64,000 bases of DNA from assembly GCA_020137815.1 (NCBI GenBank), contig CM035353.1, positions 763,501-827,500 on the forward strand. Reading direction: 5' to 3'. Both the position numbers and the translations under genes were made by a program. Each line of letters opens with the position of its first letter. The first letter of the stretch is position 1. This document shows, in pieces, positions 1 to 46,135 of the stretch. The notes under the pieces were generated by a model. The model was not told the origin of the DNA, made no database searches, and saw only the letters and a list, made by a program, of their open reading frames with translations. This DNA comes from Hormiphora californensis. Taxonomy: Eukaryota > Ctenophora > Tentaculata > Cydippida > Pleurobrachiidae.

Positions 1-3000
1 CCACCTAATCTCTAAGAAACTTTCTCACTTTGACCCATCTTATCTCTAAGAAACTTTCTCACTTTGACCCACCTAATCTCTAAGAAACTTATCCACTTTG
101 ACCCACCTGATCTCTAAGAAACTTTCCCACGTTGACCCACCTAATCTCTAACAAACTTTTTCACTTTGACCCACCTTATCTCTAAGAAACTTTCTCACTT
201 TGACCCACCTAATCTCTAAGAAACGTTCTCACTTTGACCCACCTTATCTCTAAGAAACTTTTCCACTTTGACCCACCTTATCTCTAAGAAACTTTCCCAC
301 TTTGACCGACCTTATCTCTAAGAAACTTTCTCACATTGACCCACCTTATATCTAAGAAACTTTCCCACTTTGACCCACCTAATCTCTAAGAAACTTTCTC
401 ACATTGACCCACCTTATATCTAAGAAACTTTTTCACTTTGACCCACCTAATCTCTGAGAAACTTTCGCACTTTGACCCACCTTATCTCTAAGAAACTTTC
501 TCACTTTGACCCACCTTATCTCTAAGAAACTTTCTCACTTTGACCCACCTTATCTCTAAGAAACTTTCTCACTTTGACCCACCTTATCTTTAAGAAACTT
601 TCTCACTTTGACCCACCTAATCTCTAAGAAACTTTCTCACTTTGACCCACCTTATCTCTAAGAAACTTTCTCACTTTGACATGACCCACCTTATCTCTAG
701 GAAACTTTCTCACTTTGACCCACCTTATCTCTAAGAAACTTTCTCACTTTGACCCACCTTATCTCTAAGAAACTTTCCCACTTTGACCCACCTTATCTCT
801 AAATAACTTTTCCACTTTGACCCACCTGATCTCTAAGAAACTTTCCCACGTTGACCCACCTAATCTCTAAGAAACTTTTTCACGTTGACCCACCTAATCT
901 CTAAGAAACTTTTTCACTTTGACCCACCTATAGTCGAATTTTTTATTTAAGCGACAGGCCGCCGCGCACTCAATTAGTTAATTGGTCATATCTCCGGTTC
1001 CTGATAAGATAAAGACTTGATCCTGGTTGCGTTGGAAAGATAAAAATTTTATCTTTCCAATGGCACCAAGAAAAATTCGCTAGCTTATCAGGAACCGGAA
1101 ATCGATTTCAAGCGCTGCATTTTGATACGCGGCGGCCTGTCGCTTCAATAAAAATTAGACTTTAATCTCTAAGAAACTTTCTCACTTTACCCACCTTATC
1201 TCTAAGAAACTTTCTCACTTTGACATGACCCACCTTATCTCTAGGAAACTTTCTCACTTTGACCCACCTTATCTCTAAGAAACTTTCTCACTTTGACCCA
1301 CCTTATCTCTAAGAAACTTTCCCACTTTGACCCACCTTATCTCTAAATAACTTTTCCACTTTGACCCACCTGATCTCTAAGAAACTTTCCCACGTTGACC
1401 CACCTAATCTCTAAGAAACTTTTTCACGTTGACCCACCTAATCTCTAAGAAACTTTTTCACTTTGACCCACCTTATCTCTAAGAAACTTTCCCACTTTGA
1501 CCCACCTTATCTCTAAGAAACTTTCCCACTTTGACCACCTTATCTCTAAGAAACTTTCCCACTTTGACCGACCTTATCTCTAAGAAACTTTCTCACTTTG
1601 ACCCACCTAATCTCTAAGAAACTTTCTCACTTTGACCCACCTTATCTCTAAGAAACTTTCCCACTTTGACCCACCTTATCTCTAAGAAACTTTTCCACTT
1701 TGACCCACCTGATCTCTAAGAAACTTTCCCACGTTGACCCACCTAATCTCTAACAAACTTTTTCACTTTGACCCACCTTATCTCTAAGAAACTTTCTCAC
1801 TTTGACCCACCTAATCTCTAAGAAACTTTCTCACTTTGACCCACCTTATCTCTAAGAAACTTTCCCACTTTGACCCACCTTATCTCTAAGAAACTTTCCC
1901 ACTTTGACCGACCTTATCTCTAAGAAACTTTCTCACTTTGACCCACCTTATCCCTAAAAAACTTTCTCACTTTGACCCACCTTATCTCTAAGAAACTTTT
2001 CCACTTTGACCCACCTGATCTCTAAGAAACTTTCCCACGTTGACCCACCTAATCTCTAAGAAACTTTTTCATTTTGACCCATCTTATCTCTAAGAAACTT
2101 TCTCACTTTGACCCACCTAATCTCTAAGAAACTTTCTCATTTTGACCCACCTTATATCTAAGAAACTTTCCCACTTTGACCCACCTAATCTCTAAGAAAC
2201 TTTCTCACATTGACCCACCTTATATCTAAGAAACTTTCCCACTTTGACCCACCTAATCTCTGAGAAACTTTCGCACTTTGACCCACCTTATCTCTAAGAA
2301 ACTTTCTCACTTTGACCCACCTTATCTCTAAGAAACTTTCTCACTTTGACCCACCTTATCTCTAAGAAACTTTCTTACTTTGACCCACCTCATCTCTAAG
2401 AAAGTTTCCCACTTTGACCCAGGCCCACCTAATCTCTAAGAAACTTTCTCACTTTGACCCACCTTATCTCTAAGAAACTTTCCCACTTTGACCCACCTAA
2501 TCTCTAAGAAACTTTCCCACTTTGGCCCACCTTATCTCTAAGAAACTTTCTCACTTTGACCCACCTTATCTCTAAGAAACTTTCCCACTTTGACCCACCT
2601 AATCTCTAAGAAACTTTCCCACTTTGGCCCACCTTATCTCTAAGAAACTTTCTCACTTTGACCCACCTTATCTCTAAGAAACTTTCCCACTTTGACCGAC
2701 CTTATCTCTAAGAAACTTTCTCACATTGACCCACCTTATATCTAAGAAACTTTCCCACTTTGACCCACCTAATCTCTAAGAAACTTTCTCACATTGACCC
2801 ACCTTATATCTAAGAAACTTTCCCACTTTGACCCACCTAATCTCTGAGAAACTTTCGCACTTTGACCCACCTTATCTCTAAGAAACTTTCTCACTTTGAC
2901 CCACCTTATCTCTAAGAAACTTTCTCACTTTGACCCACCTTATCTCTAAGAAACTTTCTTACTTTGACCCACCTCATCTCTAAGAAAGTTTCCCACTTTG

Positions 3001-3926
3001 ACCCAGGCCCACCTTATCTCTAAGAAACTTTCTCACTTTGACCCACCTTATCTCTAAAAAACTTTCCCACTTTGACCCACCTTATCTCTAAGAAACTTTC
3101 CCACTTTGACCCACCTTATCTCTAAGAAACTTTCCCACTTTGGCCCACCTTATCTCTAAGAAACTTTCTCACTTTGACCCACCTTATCTCTAAGAAACTT
3201 TCTCACTTTGACCCACCTTATCTCTAAGAAACTTTCTTACTTTGACCCACCTCATCTCTAAGAAAGTTTCCCACTTTGACCCAGGCCCACCTTATCTCTA
3301 AGAAACTTTCTCACTTTGACCCACCTTATCTCTAAAAAACTTTCCCACTTTGACCCACCTTATCTCTAAGAAACTTTCCCACTTTGACCCACCTTATCTC
3401 TAAGAAACTTTCCCACTTTGGCCCACCTTATCTCTAAGAAACTTTCTCACTTTGACCCACCTTATCTTTAAGAAACTTTCTCACTCTGACCCACCTAATC
3501 TCTAAGAAACTTTGACCCACCTTATCTCTAAGAAACTTTCCCACTTTGACCCACCTTATCTCTATGAAACTTTCCCACTTTGACCCACCTAATCTCTAAG
3601 AAAGTTTCTCACTTTGACCCACCTTATTTCTAAGAAACTTTCCCACGTTGACCCACCTAATCTCTAAGAAACTTTTCCACTTTGACCCACCTTATCTCTA
3701 AGAAACTTTCTCACTTTGACCCACCTAATCTTTAAGAAACTTTCTCACTCTGACCCACCTAATCTCTAAGAAACTTACCCACTTTGACCCACCTAATCTC
3801 TAAGAAACTTTCCCACTTTGATCCACCTTATCTCTAAGAAACCTTCTCCCTTTGACCCACCTTATCTCTAAGAAAATTTCCTACTTTGACCCACCTTATC
3901 TCTAAGAAACTTTGACTGTCTGGCAC
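1..3926. repeat. 34-bp tandem array (about 105 copies)
   Basis: Head-to-tail repeat of a 34-bp unit (consensus begins cccaccttatctctaagaaa and ends ctttctcactttga), with many point variants such as taatctc, ttcccac and acgttga. It shows higher-order structure: a variant block carrying 'cacctcatctctaagaaag' followed by 'gacccaggcccacc' recurs near 2390, 2970 and 3250. No gene is visible in it. A MITE-like palindrome interrupts it at about 936-1166. The array is cut by the window start, so its true length is unknown. Confidence 0.95.
936..1166. mobile_element. Palindromic MITE-like element inside the 34-bp array
   Basis: The only unique sequence within the array. Its ends are inverted: gcgacaggccgccgcg at the left and cgcggcggcctgtcgc at the right. 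The interior has a second inverted pair, 'ccggttcctgataag' against 'cttatcaggaaccgg'. The inner motif resembles that of the palindromes at 14386 and 63472. No coding capacity. The array blocks on each side (about 672-925 and 1213-1466) are nearly identical, so the surrounding array was duplicated before or after insertion. Confidence 0.7.
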
Positions 3927-4815
3927 TGTAATGCGGCGCCATACCCCATTTGATTTTCAAATCGACAGTGCGCTCAGACAGGTCTGACACCGCCGATCCA
4001 TCTGAACCTGTCTGGCGCCGCCGACCCATCTGAACCTGTCTGACATCGCCGATCCAACTGAACCTGTCTGGCGCCGCCGACCCATCTGAACCTGTCTGCC
4101 ACCGCCAACCCATATGAACCTGTCTGGTGCCGCCGACCCATCTGAACCTGTCGGGCACCGCCGATCCATTTTAACCTGTCTGGCGCCGCCGACCCATCTG
4201 AACCTGTCTGGCACCGCCAACCCATTTTAACCTGTCTGGCGCCGCCGACCCATCTGAACCTGTCTGGCACCGACGACCCATCTGAACCTGTCTGGCACCG
4301 CCGACCCATCTGAACCTGTTTGGCACCGCCGACCCATATGAACCTGTCTAGCACCGCCGACCCATCTGAACCTGTCTGGCGCCACTGACCCATCTGAATC
4401 TGTCTGGCGCCGCCGACCCATCTGAACCTGTCGGGCACCGCCGATCCATTTTAACCTGTCTGGCGCCGCCGACCCATCTGAACCTGTCTGGCACCGCCAA
4501 CCCATTTTAACCTGTCTGGCGCCGCCGACCCATCTGAACCTGTCTGGCACCGCCGACCCATCTGAACCTGTCTGGCACCGCCGACCCATCTGAACCTGTC
4601 TGGCGCCACTGACCCATCTGAACCTGTCTGGCGCCGCCGACCCATCTGAACCTGTCGGGCACCGCCGATCCATTTTAACCTGTCTGGCGCCGCCGACCCA
4701 TCTGAACCTGTCTGGCACCGCCAACCCATTTTAACCTGTCTGGCGCCGCCGACCCATCTGAACCTGTCTGGCACCGCCGACCCATCTGAACCTGTCTTGC
4801 ACCGCCGACCCATTC
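3927..4815. repeat. 28-bp GC-rich tandem array (about 31 copies)
   Basis: Unit gaacctgtctggcgccgccg followed by acccatct, 28 bp. Three units make 84 bp, so reading frames stay open on the minus strand and give repetitive ORFs of up to 165 codons. These have no start context or family resemblance and are not called genes. The array abuts the 34-bp array directly; downstream (4816-5386) only unique, noncoding-looking sequence is seen. A possible minus-strand AATAAA lies near 4930 and could serve the anoctamin transcript. Confidence 0.9.
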
Positions 4816-5310
4816 ATGAGGGCATTGTCGGCTGAGAATCAGTCGGGGTCGAGTCTGGCACTGCCAGACAGTATTAACCTTGGTTTATCTGCCAAGTATC
4901 TGGCGGCGCCGACCCGATTTGAGGGCACGGGTTTATTTACACACCGTGTAATGTGATTCTATCAAAGTCAAACAGCTTTAGATCATGGGTTGCATTAAGT
5001 AGATTGAATAATGAACATTTAACTGTGATATATCAACATGTGTCTATAGAAAAGTCTCACTCTGTCAGGCCTAATGAGAATAGGGTCAGGCCAATGCTCT
5101 GACAGGTCTCACTTCTAGTAACGATATTAACAGAACGTGCCCAAAACCGGAAAAACCCGGGTACTTTTAAGTTGTTCCCTAAACTACAACATATCAATAA
5201 ACAATTGGAACACTCTCCCAGTACTCTCTTAAGATATAGTTCTTGTTTCAACACTAAACATGTTCTAATTAACACCACTAGGTCAGGATGGTGCTCTCAT
5301 GCTCCTACAC

Positions 5311-5386
5311 CTTCACACCACTAGGTCAGCTGCTGGTGGTCTGACAGCTTCACACCACTAGGTCAGCTGCTGGTGGTCTGACAGCT

Positions 5387-5398
<12 letters not shown>
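5311..5398. repeat. 37-bp repeat (2.4 copies) over the anoctamin stop codon
   Basis: Unit cttcacaccactaggtcagc plus tgctggtggtctgacag. The copy nearest the exon contains the minus-strand TGA of the anoctamin last exon. The duplication therefore carries the coding end and stop codon, as seen for splice donors elsewhere in this gene. Confidence 0.8.
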
Positions 5399-27794
<22,396 letters not shown>

Positions 27795-28073
27795 GATGGC
27801 ACAGCAGAACAGGGCACGTGTTACTCAGCTATATCATTTCATAGACCAGTGAGCCACCTATAATAACTTGTTTTATAATTATAATGACACTGTAACGAGA
27901 GTAAAGAATTGAATAATAATACGCACAACAATCTTTGCACTATAAATGCCTAAATGTAATTGTTTAATTGATAGACTACCACTAAAAAACATCGGAACAA
28001 CTACTGAAGATAAGCTTTCTCAGTATATAGATCTGGTACTCAACAACACACATATCAGTTGGGGATCTCTCTG

Positions 28074-28105
<32 letters not shown>

Positions 28106-28306
28106 TATCTCGTTTTGTAACACTTAACAGGTCCATTTAACTCACCCTTCTTGAAGAACAGCTGCTTGGAGTGGGATGGCCAATTAGAATCCGTTTCAGT
28201 GGTCACGTGACATCTTGTTGGCCAATGGGCGTTGCCACTCCGTCGTCCAGGCAACACATCCTGAACATAGTCCTATATTACTAGGCGGGAAGGGGTGTTA
28301 TTGGAT

Positions 28307-28307
<1 letters not shown>

Positions 28308-28376
<69 letters not shown>
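28308..28376. repeat. (AG)n microsatellite
   Basis: About 70 bp of pure AG in the UBE2M-anoctamin intergenic region. Confidence 0.95.
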
Positions 28377-28377
<1 letters not shown>

Positions 28378-28678
28378 CAGTAGTATGATTGGTCTTCTAA
28401 CACACTATCTAAGCGAACAAGGAAATGCGTATATGGCACTGCGGATATATGATATACGAGGAGAATTACACCCACAGTTATGGGTCGATAGAGACCAATA
28501 TTATATTATTATATACTCAGGGTCGTATATATAAGATAATATAAGGTCGTATGTTGCTCTGCTCTCATGAAAAGTGAATTGTGAGCCACACAATGGTCAT
28601 GATGGCATGATGAGAATTCAATAAAGTATCATCAAGATTAGAAGGTATCGAGGTTACATATCGCAGGGTAACTGTCTC

Positions 28679-28808
28679 GTAACCATGTCTCGTAACCATG
28701 GTAACTGTCTCGTAACCATGGTAACTGTCTCCTAACCATGGTAACTGTCTCGTAACCATGGTAACTGTCTCCTAACCATGGTAACTGTCTCGTAACCATG
28801 GTAACTGG
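28679..28808. promoter_or_regulatory. 20-bp array of X-box-like sites (RFX-type), about 900 bp upstream of anoctamin
   Basis: Unit cgtaaccatggtaactgtct, 20 bp, six copies at about 28691-28808. Four contain gtaaccatggtaac and two contain ctaaccatggtaac. The palindrome GTNNCCATGGNNAC fits the X-box bound by RFX factors. Binding is inference. A related array lies in a UBE2M intron at 31223-31322. Confidence 0.45.
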
Positions 28809-28996
28809 GGCTGGGGGCAGGGACGACCCTCTCTCCGTGCCACGAGATATGATTTCGACTAACTTACTGAGGTGAAGACAGAAGAGGATCTCAGCGTGTT
28901 CATTTCGAGATTGCTATATTATGTGGAGTGTTGTTGTTGTAAGTTTAAATGTGGACCACAGAACTGCACCTGAACTGAGAGGGAGAAGGTCGCTCA

Positions 28997-28998
<2 letters not shown>

Positions 28999-29032
<34 letters not shown>
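28999..29032. repeat. Poly-G tract (34 nt)
   Basis: Pure G run in the UBE2M-anoctamin intergenic region. It encodes the spurious poly-Pro ORF on the minus strand. Confidence 0.9.
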
Positions 29033-29034
<2 letters not shown>

Positions 29035-29264
29035 TGTGACTCACGCTGACAACTTGTTAGGGACGCTGACGAAGGGAACTTGTTTAGACAGATTTGGGTT
29101 GTTGGAGTAAGGGTTTTGGTAAAGTACGATAGATCCAGTGTCCACAAATTAAATCAAGGAAATCTTATTTAGAAATTTTGGAAATAAAATTGCACAAAAA
29201 GTATTTAAATACTTCGTATAGTTCATATCTCTCATATTATTTCTCCCCAGTCTCAGTTTAATAT

Positions 29265-29268
<4 letters not shown>

Positions 29269-29346
<78 letters not shown>
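29269..29346. repeat. (CT)n microsatellite
   Basis: About 78 bp of pure CT, 140 bp downstream of the UBE2M stop codon. Confidence 0.95.
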
Positions 29347-29348
<2 letters not shown>

Positions 29349-29483
29349 GTTTCTCTATCTCCAGAGGGCGTATTTACAAAGGAAACACTCAGCTTTGAAA
29401 CCACAAACTCTCATCATCTCAACATGACACATAGTCCCTATCTCTCCCCGGTACTGACTCAACTCAATTCCAATTCATCGTGA

Positions 29484-32400
29484 TTATCGAAGGGTCCGGT
29501 TAAAGTAATGTTGCCCAATATACCCTCCTCGCATGCTTTTGTTCACGTTCTGTTCAAACAACCGCTTGTTCGTCTGAAGAACGTGTGCCGCTTCTGAGGA
29601 GAGAGAGAATGTTGGTAAGGTGGTGAGGAAAGAGATGGTGACACTGACAGTGATATCAGACATCATATCACGAGTTTATGGCTTACCAACAATGTTACAC
29701 ATGTTAATGTGTATGCGCGTTATCAAAACGACTGCTGCAGCAGCAGCTGTAAAGTCATTCACTGCGCGCGCGACCTACAAGTCCTACTTTTATCAGGAGC
29801 AGGTCATCGCGCCCTCCGTCTATCTGACTCATATGAACTGGGATGGGCTTTTCAGTGATGGCCAAGAGGCTATATTTAGCATTTATATTAATCGAGTCGA
29901 TCTTTTCAATCACTCATGATTTGGAAGTAGAAAAAAGTTTAGAGAAAATATCTTAAAGCAAGGGATATGAGATTATAGAACACAAATTGTTTTTGCTGGA
30001 ATCAAAAGCAAGGTAATCAGTTCATGTAAGTTACTTTGTCTATGGGACAAATAAATAGGTTCCACAAAATTTTAGACTTTTAGCTCAAGGTTCTTTTTTA
30101 TAGGAATGAACATTGACATTCATTCCACAAACGTGATTTATCTTCTGCCTATCGATTATCTTTCCAATGCGACCAAGAAAACATAAAACGGACAACCACA
30201 AGGCACACAGCGGTCATGTTTCTGACAGTTAGTCATGTCATGTGATCCCCACCGAATTGTGAACTATTCTGAATTGCTAATCAGGCTTAGTGGTAGAGAA
30301 TCACTGAAAAAGGGACATGTGATTCGAGAGCACGGGGATTAAGAGGCCACTCGTTAATGAGCTTTGGATCTCATGACCAATCGTCATCCCTCATTAGCGG
30401 CTGTGATACGTGATTCTCTACCACTAAGCCTGTTTAGCAATTCAGAATAGTCCACGATTCGGTGGGGATTAGATGACATGACTAACTGTCAGAAACATGA
30501 CCACTGTGTGCCACTGGAAAGCTAATCGATAGCCAAAGACAATTGTTTAACAATTAAAAATGAACTTTGAGCTAAAAGTCTGAAATTTAGGTCAACCTAA
30601 TCATTTATCCCATAGAGTAAATGTGGCAAATTTTAGGCCTCTACGATATCGGGAACCATGCTAGTCTAGGGGGACTTTTTTGCCCCAGAAGTTATACCAC
30701 ATGCGACAAATTTAAGTTTCAGTACCCTTTTTGTAATTCGAGGTAGCATTGTGAAAGTTGATAATGATTAGAGAGTAACCAACTAAAGATATTACCTTTA
30801 TTAAGAGGATCGTCTGGGTTGGGTGACTGAAACAGTGGTGTGTTATTAAAAAGATACACACTCATATTTGGTGACCACTCTAGATAGACAATATATCCGA
30901 TATATTTGGGAGTGTTTTAACTCACCGTGAATAGGTAGATGAGTCCGTAAACCACTGAGTTTATTGAAAGTATAGGATTCCAATCTTCCCTGAAATAACA
31001 ACATGTTTAACGTTTATTCCGTACTACCTCCTACTTCACCCGGTAGCCCCGGTTTTCACAAAATATTTAAAGTGATTATGGGAGCGAGGGAGTATTTATG
31101 ATACTGAACAAGAATTATTGCATTATGTATTCATAATGCGGTGTTTCCCTGCCACAAATGGGTGTAAAATTGATGACTAAGCTTTAAAACTGGGTTTCCC
31201 GATGAATTTTGCACTCAATGTTAGTTGCTATGGTATCCAGGTTGGTTGCTATGGTAACCAAAGCAGTTGCTATGGTAACCAAGACAATTGCTATGATAAC
31301 CAAGGCAGTTGCTAAGGAGACCCTGGTTGTTTACAAAGTGCTTCAACTTTACCCTCGCTCATCATAACTCCAGTCACTCAATTATTGTGTGATAGTAGTT
31401 TCATGCTTGGAAGACTTGCTACCACAGATTACTCGTTCGTTACGTTGCAGTTCGTTTCACTTTTGCTTGTCTCAGACACCATTAAGGGCTCTCCCCCTCA
31501 CTAAAATGCAACTTAAATCCGTCTCAAATACCCATTTCCAGCACACATGACCTCCCAGTTAAAGTTACCACTGAACTGTCTCTCGGGCTTGGCCTAGTCT
31601 CATCACTAAATTACAGCTACATTTTTGGCCAATATTACCCACCGCCCCACCCCCACCCACCCCACCTACCCACCGCCCCACCCCCACCCACCCTCCAAAG
31701 GCAAAACGTTACCTCGATCCAGACCAACTCCAAGTTACACGCAGAGGCAAAACGTTACCTTGTTCCAGACTAAATCAAACTCAAGACTATCTCAAGGGCA
31801 AAACGTTACCTTGATCCAGAACAATCCCAACTCGACAGACTCTATGACTGATGCCATAGGTTCCCCCATTTCATCTTAATTGAGAAAGGGGGGAGCTTAG
31901 CGCCATAGTTACCCATACCCGGGCGGTATGCGGTTTGCTCAGCGTGTGGCTATGTGACTTGCTACCACATCATTGTACGGCTGTATGTGTAACGGTGGAC
32001 AGACGGACACTTTTAGTTACCCCCCCCCCCTGAATGATCTTTTTAGCACGTACGTGCTAACAAGTTCACCCGGTCGGGGAAAAAATGCCAAATAAAGTCT
32101 AATTTGAGGGCTTTTTTTATGAAAGTTCTCACTCTGCCGAACAGTGACGCACATAGCGAGGAGCATGTTGTTGTTGGTCTTACCTTAGAATATTGAGACA
32201 GATGTTTCCCTCCAAATCAATGTTAGGATGATACACCTACAGGAATAATTTCATTAAATTATGAAATTTGAAAAACTGATTTGAATGATGAAATGTAGAT
32301 GATATGTCATGGAGGTGGAGTCTTACCGGCGTGAGGCACTTCACTTTTGGCGGTTCGTGGGGATAACTGTTGTTTATCTGAAGACGATTTAGTTGGTAGT

Positions 32401-32958
32401 AAAGAAAAGACAACAGAACTAATTTATCGATATCTATGCAGTGATATACCGTAAATTGGAAGACGAAGCGGCCATTTTTGTAGAATCCCTCGTCTGGCAT
32501 AAGATATAGTTTGAAATTTAATAAGTTGTTTGGGTCTAGAAATTCCGTTTTACATGTTGGCGGTAACGACAAATCCGCTAAATCTGAAAATGAGAAGAGG
32601 TTTGGAAACTGATCAACAATTTACAATAAACATTATATCTAATTAATAGTTTAGACACCCTCGACACAAGCCTCGACTCGACCCGGAGAACACCAACACT
32701 AATTGTCCTAAAGCGTCCTATGGGTGTGTGGGGACCTGTGGCGAGGGAGGAGAAAGGTCTGTTGTCGGCCGATATTGTGTAGCTAAGTGGAAGGAATGAC
32801 GAGAGGTGCTAAACATACACTATACACACACCCAAGGCCCCACCTTTTTGTACTCTGAGGTATGCAGCGGTTTGTGTGGGTCGTGATGTACTTCCGCCAG
32901 GTCCAGTGGCGCTCGGTGAGCTAGCTCCCGGTTTCTTCAAATCAAATAACTTAAACAT
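29484..32958 (-). CDS. UBE2M: NEDD8-conjugating enzyme UBC12 (UBE2M), 7 exons, 185 aa
   Basis: Coding exons: 32844-32958, 32450-32583, 32327-32377, 32184-32236, 30926-30989, 30796-30826, 29484-29593; phases agree and the total is 558 nt. The protein starts [11 protein letters not shown], the family's N-terminal extension that docks on the NEDD8 E1 and DCN1. The UBC core follows: [20 protein letters not shown], then [13 protein letters not shown] at about aa 103-105, and the catalytic Cys at about aa 113 in [10 protein letters not shown]. It ends [16 protein letters not shown], as in other UBC12 proteins. The enzyme transfers NEDD8 to cullins. The length matches the usual ~183 aa. The 3.5-kb gene has two sizeable introns; one carries a 530-bp palindrome and an X-box-like array. 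It starts 467 bp after the KIAA0930 stop, same strand. Confidence 0.96.
30065..30598. mobile_element. Large palindromic MITE-like element in a UBE2M region intron
   Basis: Ends are inverted: 'attttagacttttagctcaa' at the left and 'ttgagctaaaagtctgaaat' at the right. The interior is also inverted, for example 'gcttagtggtagagaatcac' against 'gtgattctctaccactaagc'. About 530 bp in total, no ORF. It lies in the intron between UBE2M exons 30796-30826 and 29484-29593. Confidence 0.8.
31223..31322. promoter_or_regulatory. Five phased X-box-like motifs in a UBE2M intron
   Basis: gttgctatggtatcc, gttgctatggtaacc (twice), attgctatgataacc and gttgctaaggagacc, spaced 20-22 bp apart. The motif GTTGCTATGGTAAC is close to the RFX X-box consensus. 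Either a regulatory cluster or a diverged 20-bp minisatellite; binding is inference. Confidence 0.45.
31980..32092. repeat. Dispersed repeat with 'tttttagcacgtacgtgcta' palindrome
   Basis: Contains ggacagacggacacttttag and gatctttttagcacgtacgt. The same pieces in reverse orientation lie at about 61540-61650 (tttttagcacgcacgtgcta and agtgtccgtccgtc). It is a low-copy dispersed element of unknown type, in a UBE2M intron. Confidence 0.5.
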
Positions 32959-33383
32959 CTGATATACAAAGACAAAACCGGAAACCCCCCACAAAGTTTG
33001 GTATGAAAATTTTTTTCTTTCTTTCGAATCTGCGCCAAACGTTTGAAATTTTGCCCATTTGCGTTCTTCAAAACTGAACGCGCGGCGTTTATGCCCTAGT
33101 GCGCGTTAATGTAATGCGCGTTTTTGGCGCGAAGTGTGCTTTATTTACAAAACAAGTCTTTGTCGCGCGCGTCAAGCCCGCCCTGACACAACATTGTGAC
33201 ACGAATGTATATTGGGACACATAAAACTTCTCGATTTTACCATTGAAATATGAGATGGAAAACATAAAAAAGAATCATTTAACACATTTCTTCACAAACA
33301 TAAATATACACGGAAAGTATTTACTCATTAACATACAACCAAAAAAAACAACCAACGGGAAATCAATAAAACACAGTCTGAAC

Positions 33384-33424
33384 GTCCCTCTGATCACTTC
33401 TCTCGTGTCTGCACGTCCCTCTGA

Positions 33425-33444
<20 letters not shown>
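33384..33444. repeat. 31-bp duplication of the KIAA0930 coding end
   Basis: The last coding bases including the TGA stop (minus-strand agacacgagagaagtgatca) are present twice in tandem, 31 bp apart. This is another coding-boundary duplication. Confidence 0.85.
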
Positions 33445-45041
<11,597 letters not shown>

Positions 45042-45453
45042 TCGTGATTAAAAGCTAAAGCTGTTTTCCAAGAGACATATCTTTACATTTTCTATAACTG
45101 GTAATGAACAGTTAAACTTTTATATTCAGACTGAATAATTCAGTGTCACCCCACCTACGGTATTGGAAGATTGGTTGTGGCAAGCCGGGAGTACTAGTTA
45201 TTAGCGAATGGCTGGGCAAGAGTATAGTCAGACGACATTGAGAACTGCCAATGTTTCGGCTTTCGCCTTTGAACTTGAAAATACCGAAATATTCTAAACT
45301 TATGGTTTCAACAATGTCTGACTCTCCTCAAACCAAGCACAATAACCGATCCAAGTGCTAAATGCATACATCACCACCACCATTAATCATTTAACAACGA
45401 TAAAAACACAAAATATAGTTCGAAAGAGTTCCCATTTTCTTTGTCACCACTGA

Positions 45454-45699
45454 CCACCGACTTCCGACGGTTCCCCTTCCCTTAGAGTGGGCTCCGACGT
45501 GCTACATGGTGCCAGACGTGTGTATTATGATCGCAAAAGGCAAGCTTCCCCTCGTCCGACCCGAAGTTGGGAGATTCGTCGAAACAGCAACCTTCAGGCT
45601 GTTAAAATATTTTTGATGTGCGGCGGCCTGTTTATTATTATAGTAGGGTCGGTTGTGGGAAGTTGGGTCTGGAATTTTAAATTTGACTTTCTGATATGA
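45454..45699 (+). CDS. Possible exon encoding a small single-TM protein (unassigned)
   Basis: An open frame (no ATG) encodes a basic stretch (RRVYYDRKRQASPRPTRSWE) then a strong TM segment (AVKIFLMCGGLFIIIVGSVV) and stops at 45699. It lies about 410 bp from the KIAA0930 start on the opposite strand, as expected for a divergent promoter. The first ATG is in another frame and gives only 36 codons. I do not recognise it; it could be a terminal exon of an unseen gene or chance. Confidence 0.25.
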   Translation, partial: PPTSDGSPSLRVGSDVLHGARRVYYDRKRQASPRPTRSWEIRRNSNLQAVKIFLMCGGLFIIIVGSVVGSWVWNFKFDFLI

Positions 45700-45703
45700 A
45701 TCA

Positions 45704-45744
45704 TATAGAGTCCCTAATCATATCATATGATTAGGGACTCTATA
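45704..45744. repeat. Perfect 41-bp palindrome
   Basis: tatagagtccctaatcatat is followed directly by its inverted copy (catatgattagggactcta). It is five bases after the TM ORF stop. It could be a tiny MITE or a hairpin. Confidence 0.7.
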
Positions 45745-46135
45745 AAAAGTCCAAAGTACCATCCCACAGGTCTCTACCACCCCCGGTTCACTAATTAGTC
45801 GTAATTATGTGATTTATGACGTTATCGCCAATTAGCACTAATAATGCCAGTTCCTGGTCACTTAGAGCTTAGATTTTGATACCAGCTGATAGAGGATCAC
45901 TAGATTTTTCCGTTTGGCTGGCGGTTGGCTAGCACCACGTGGGATTAGGGGTTTAGGTCGTCGTGGGAGGTCGACATTGGTCGCGTTCGATCGGGCTCGA
46001 TGAGGTGATCAAAAGCTAGTGGGCCAGACCTTGGCCCCACCCCGTTCTTGGCTTATTGGGCTTTTTCGGTTTCCCGCCAAAATATTTTCCCGCCATATAT
46101 ATGCTTTATTTTTTTGCCCCTGCACTGCCACTGCA

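Noticed and set aside
1-3926. CRISPR-like array
   Set aside because: The 34-bp units are contiguous with no spacers, and the window is eukaryotic.
3868-4813. Minus-strand repeat ORFs (DRFRWVGGARQ units)
   Set aside because: They arise from the 28-bp array, where three units equal 28 codons; no gene-like features.
29620-29919. 99-aa plus-strand ORF
   Set aside because: It overlaps the UBE2M last-exon acceptor and intron, has no recognisable domain and no splice context.
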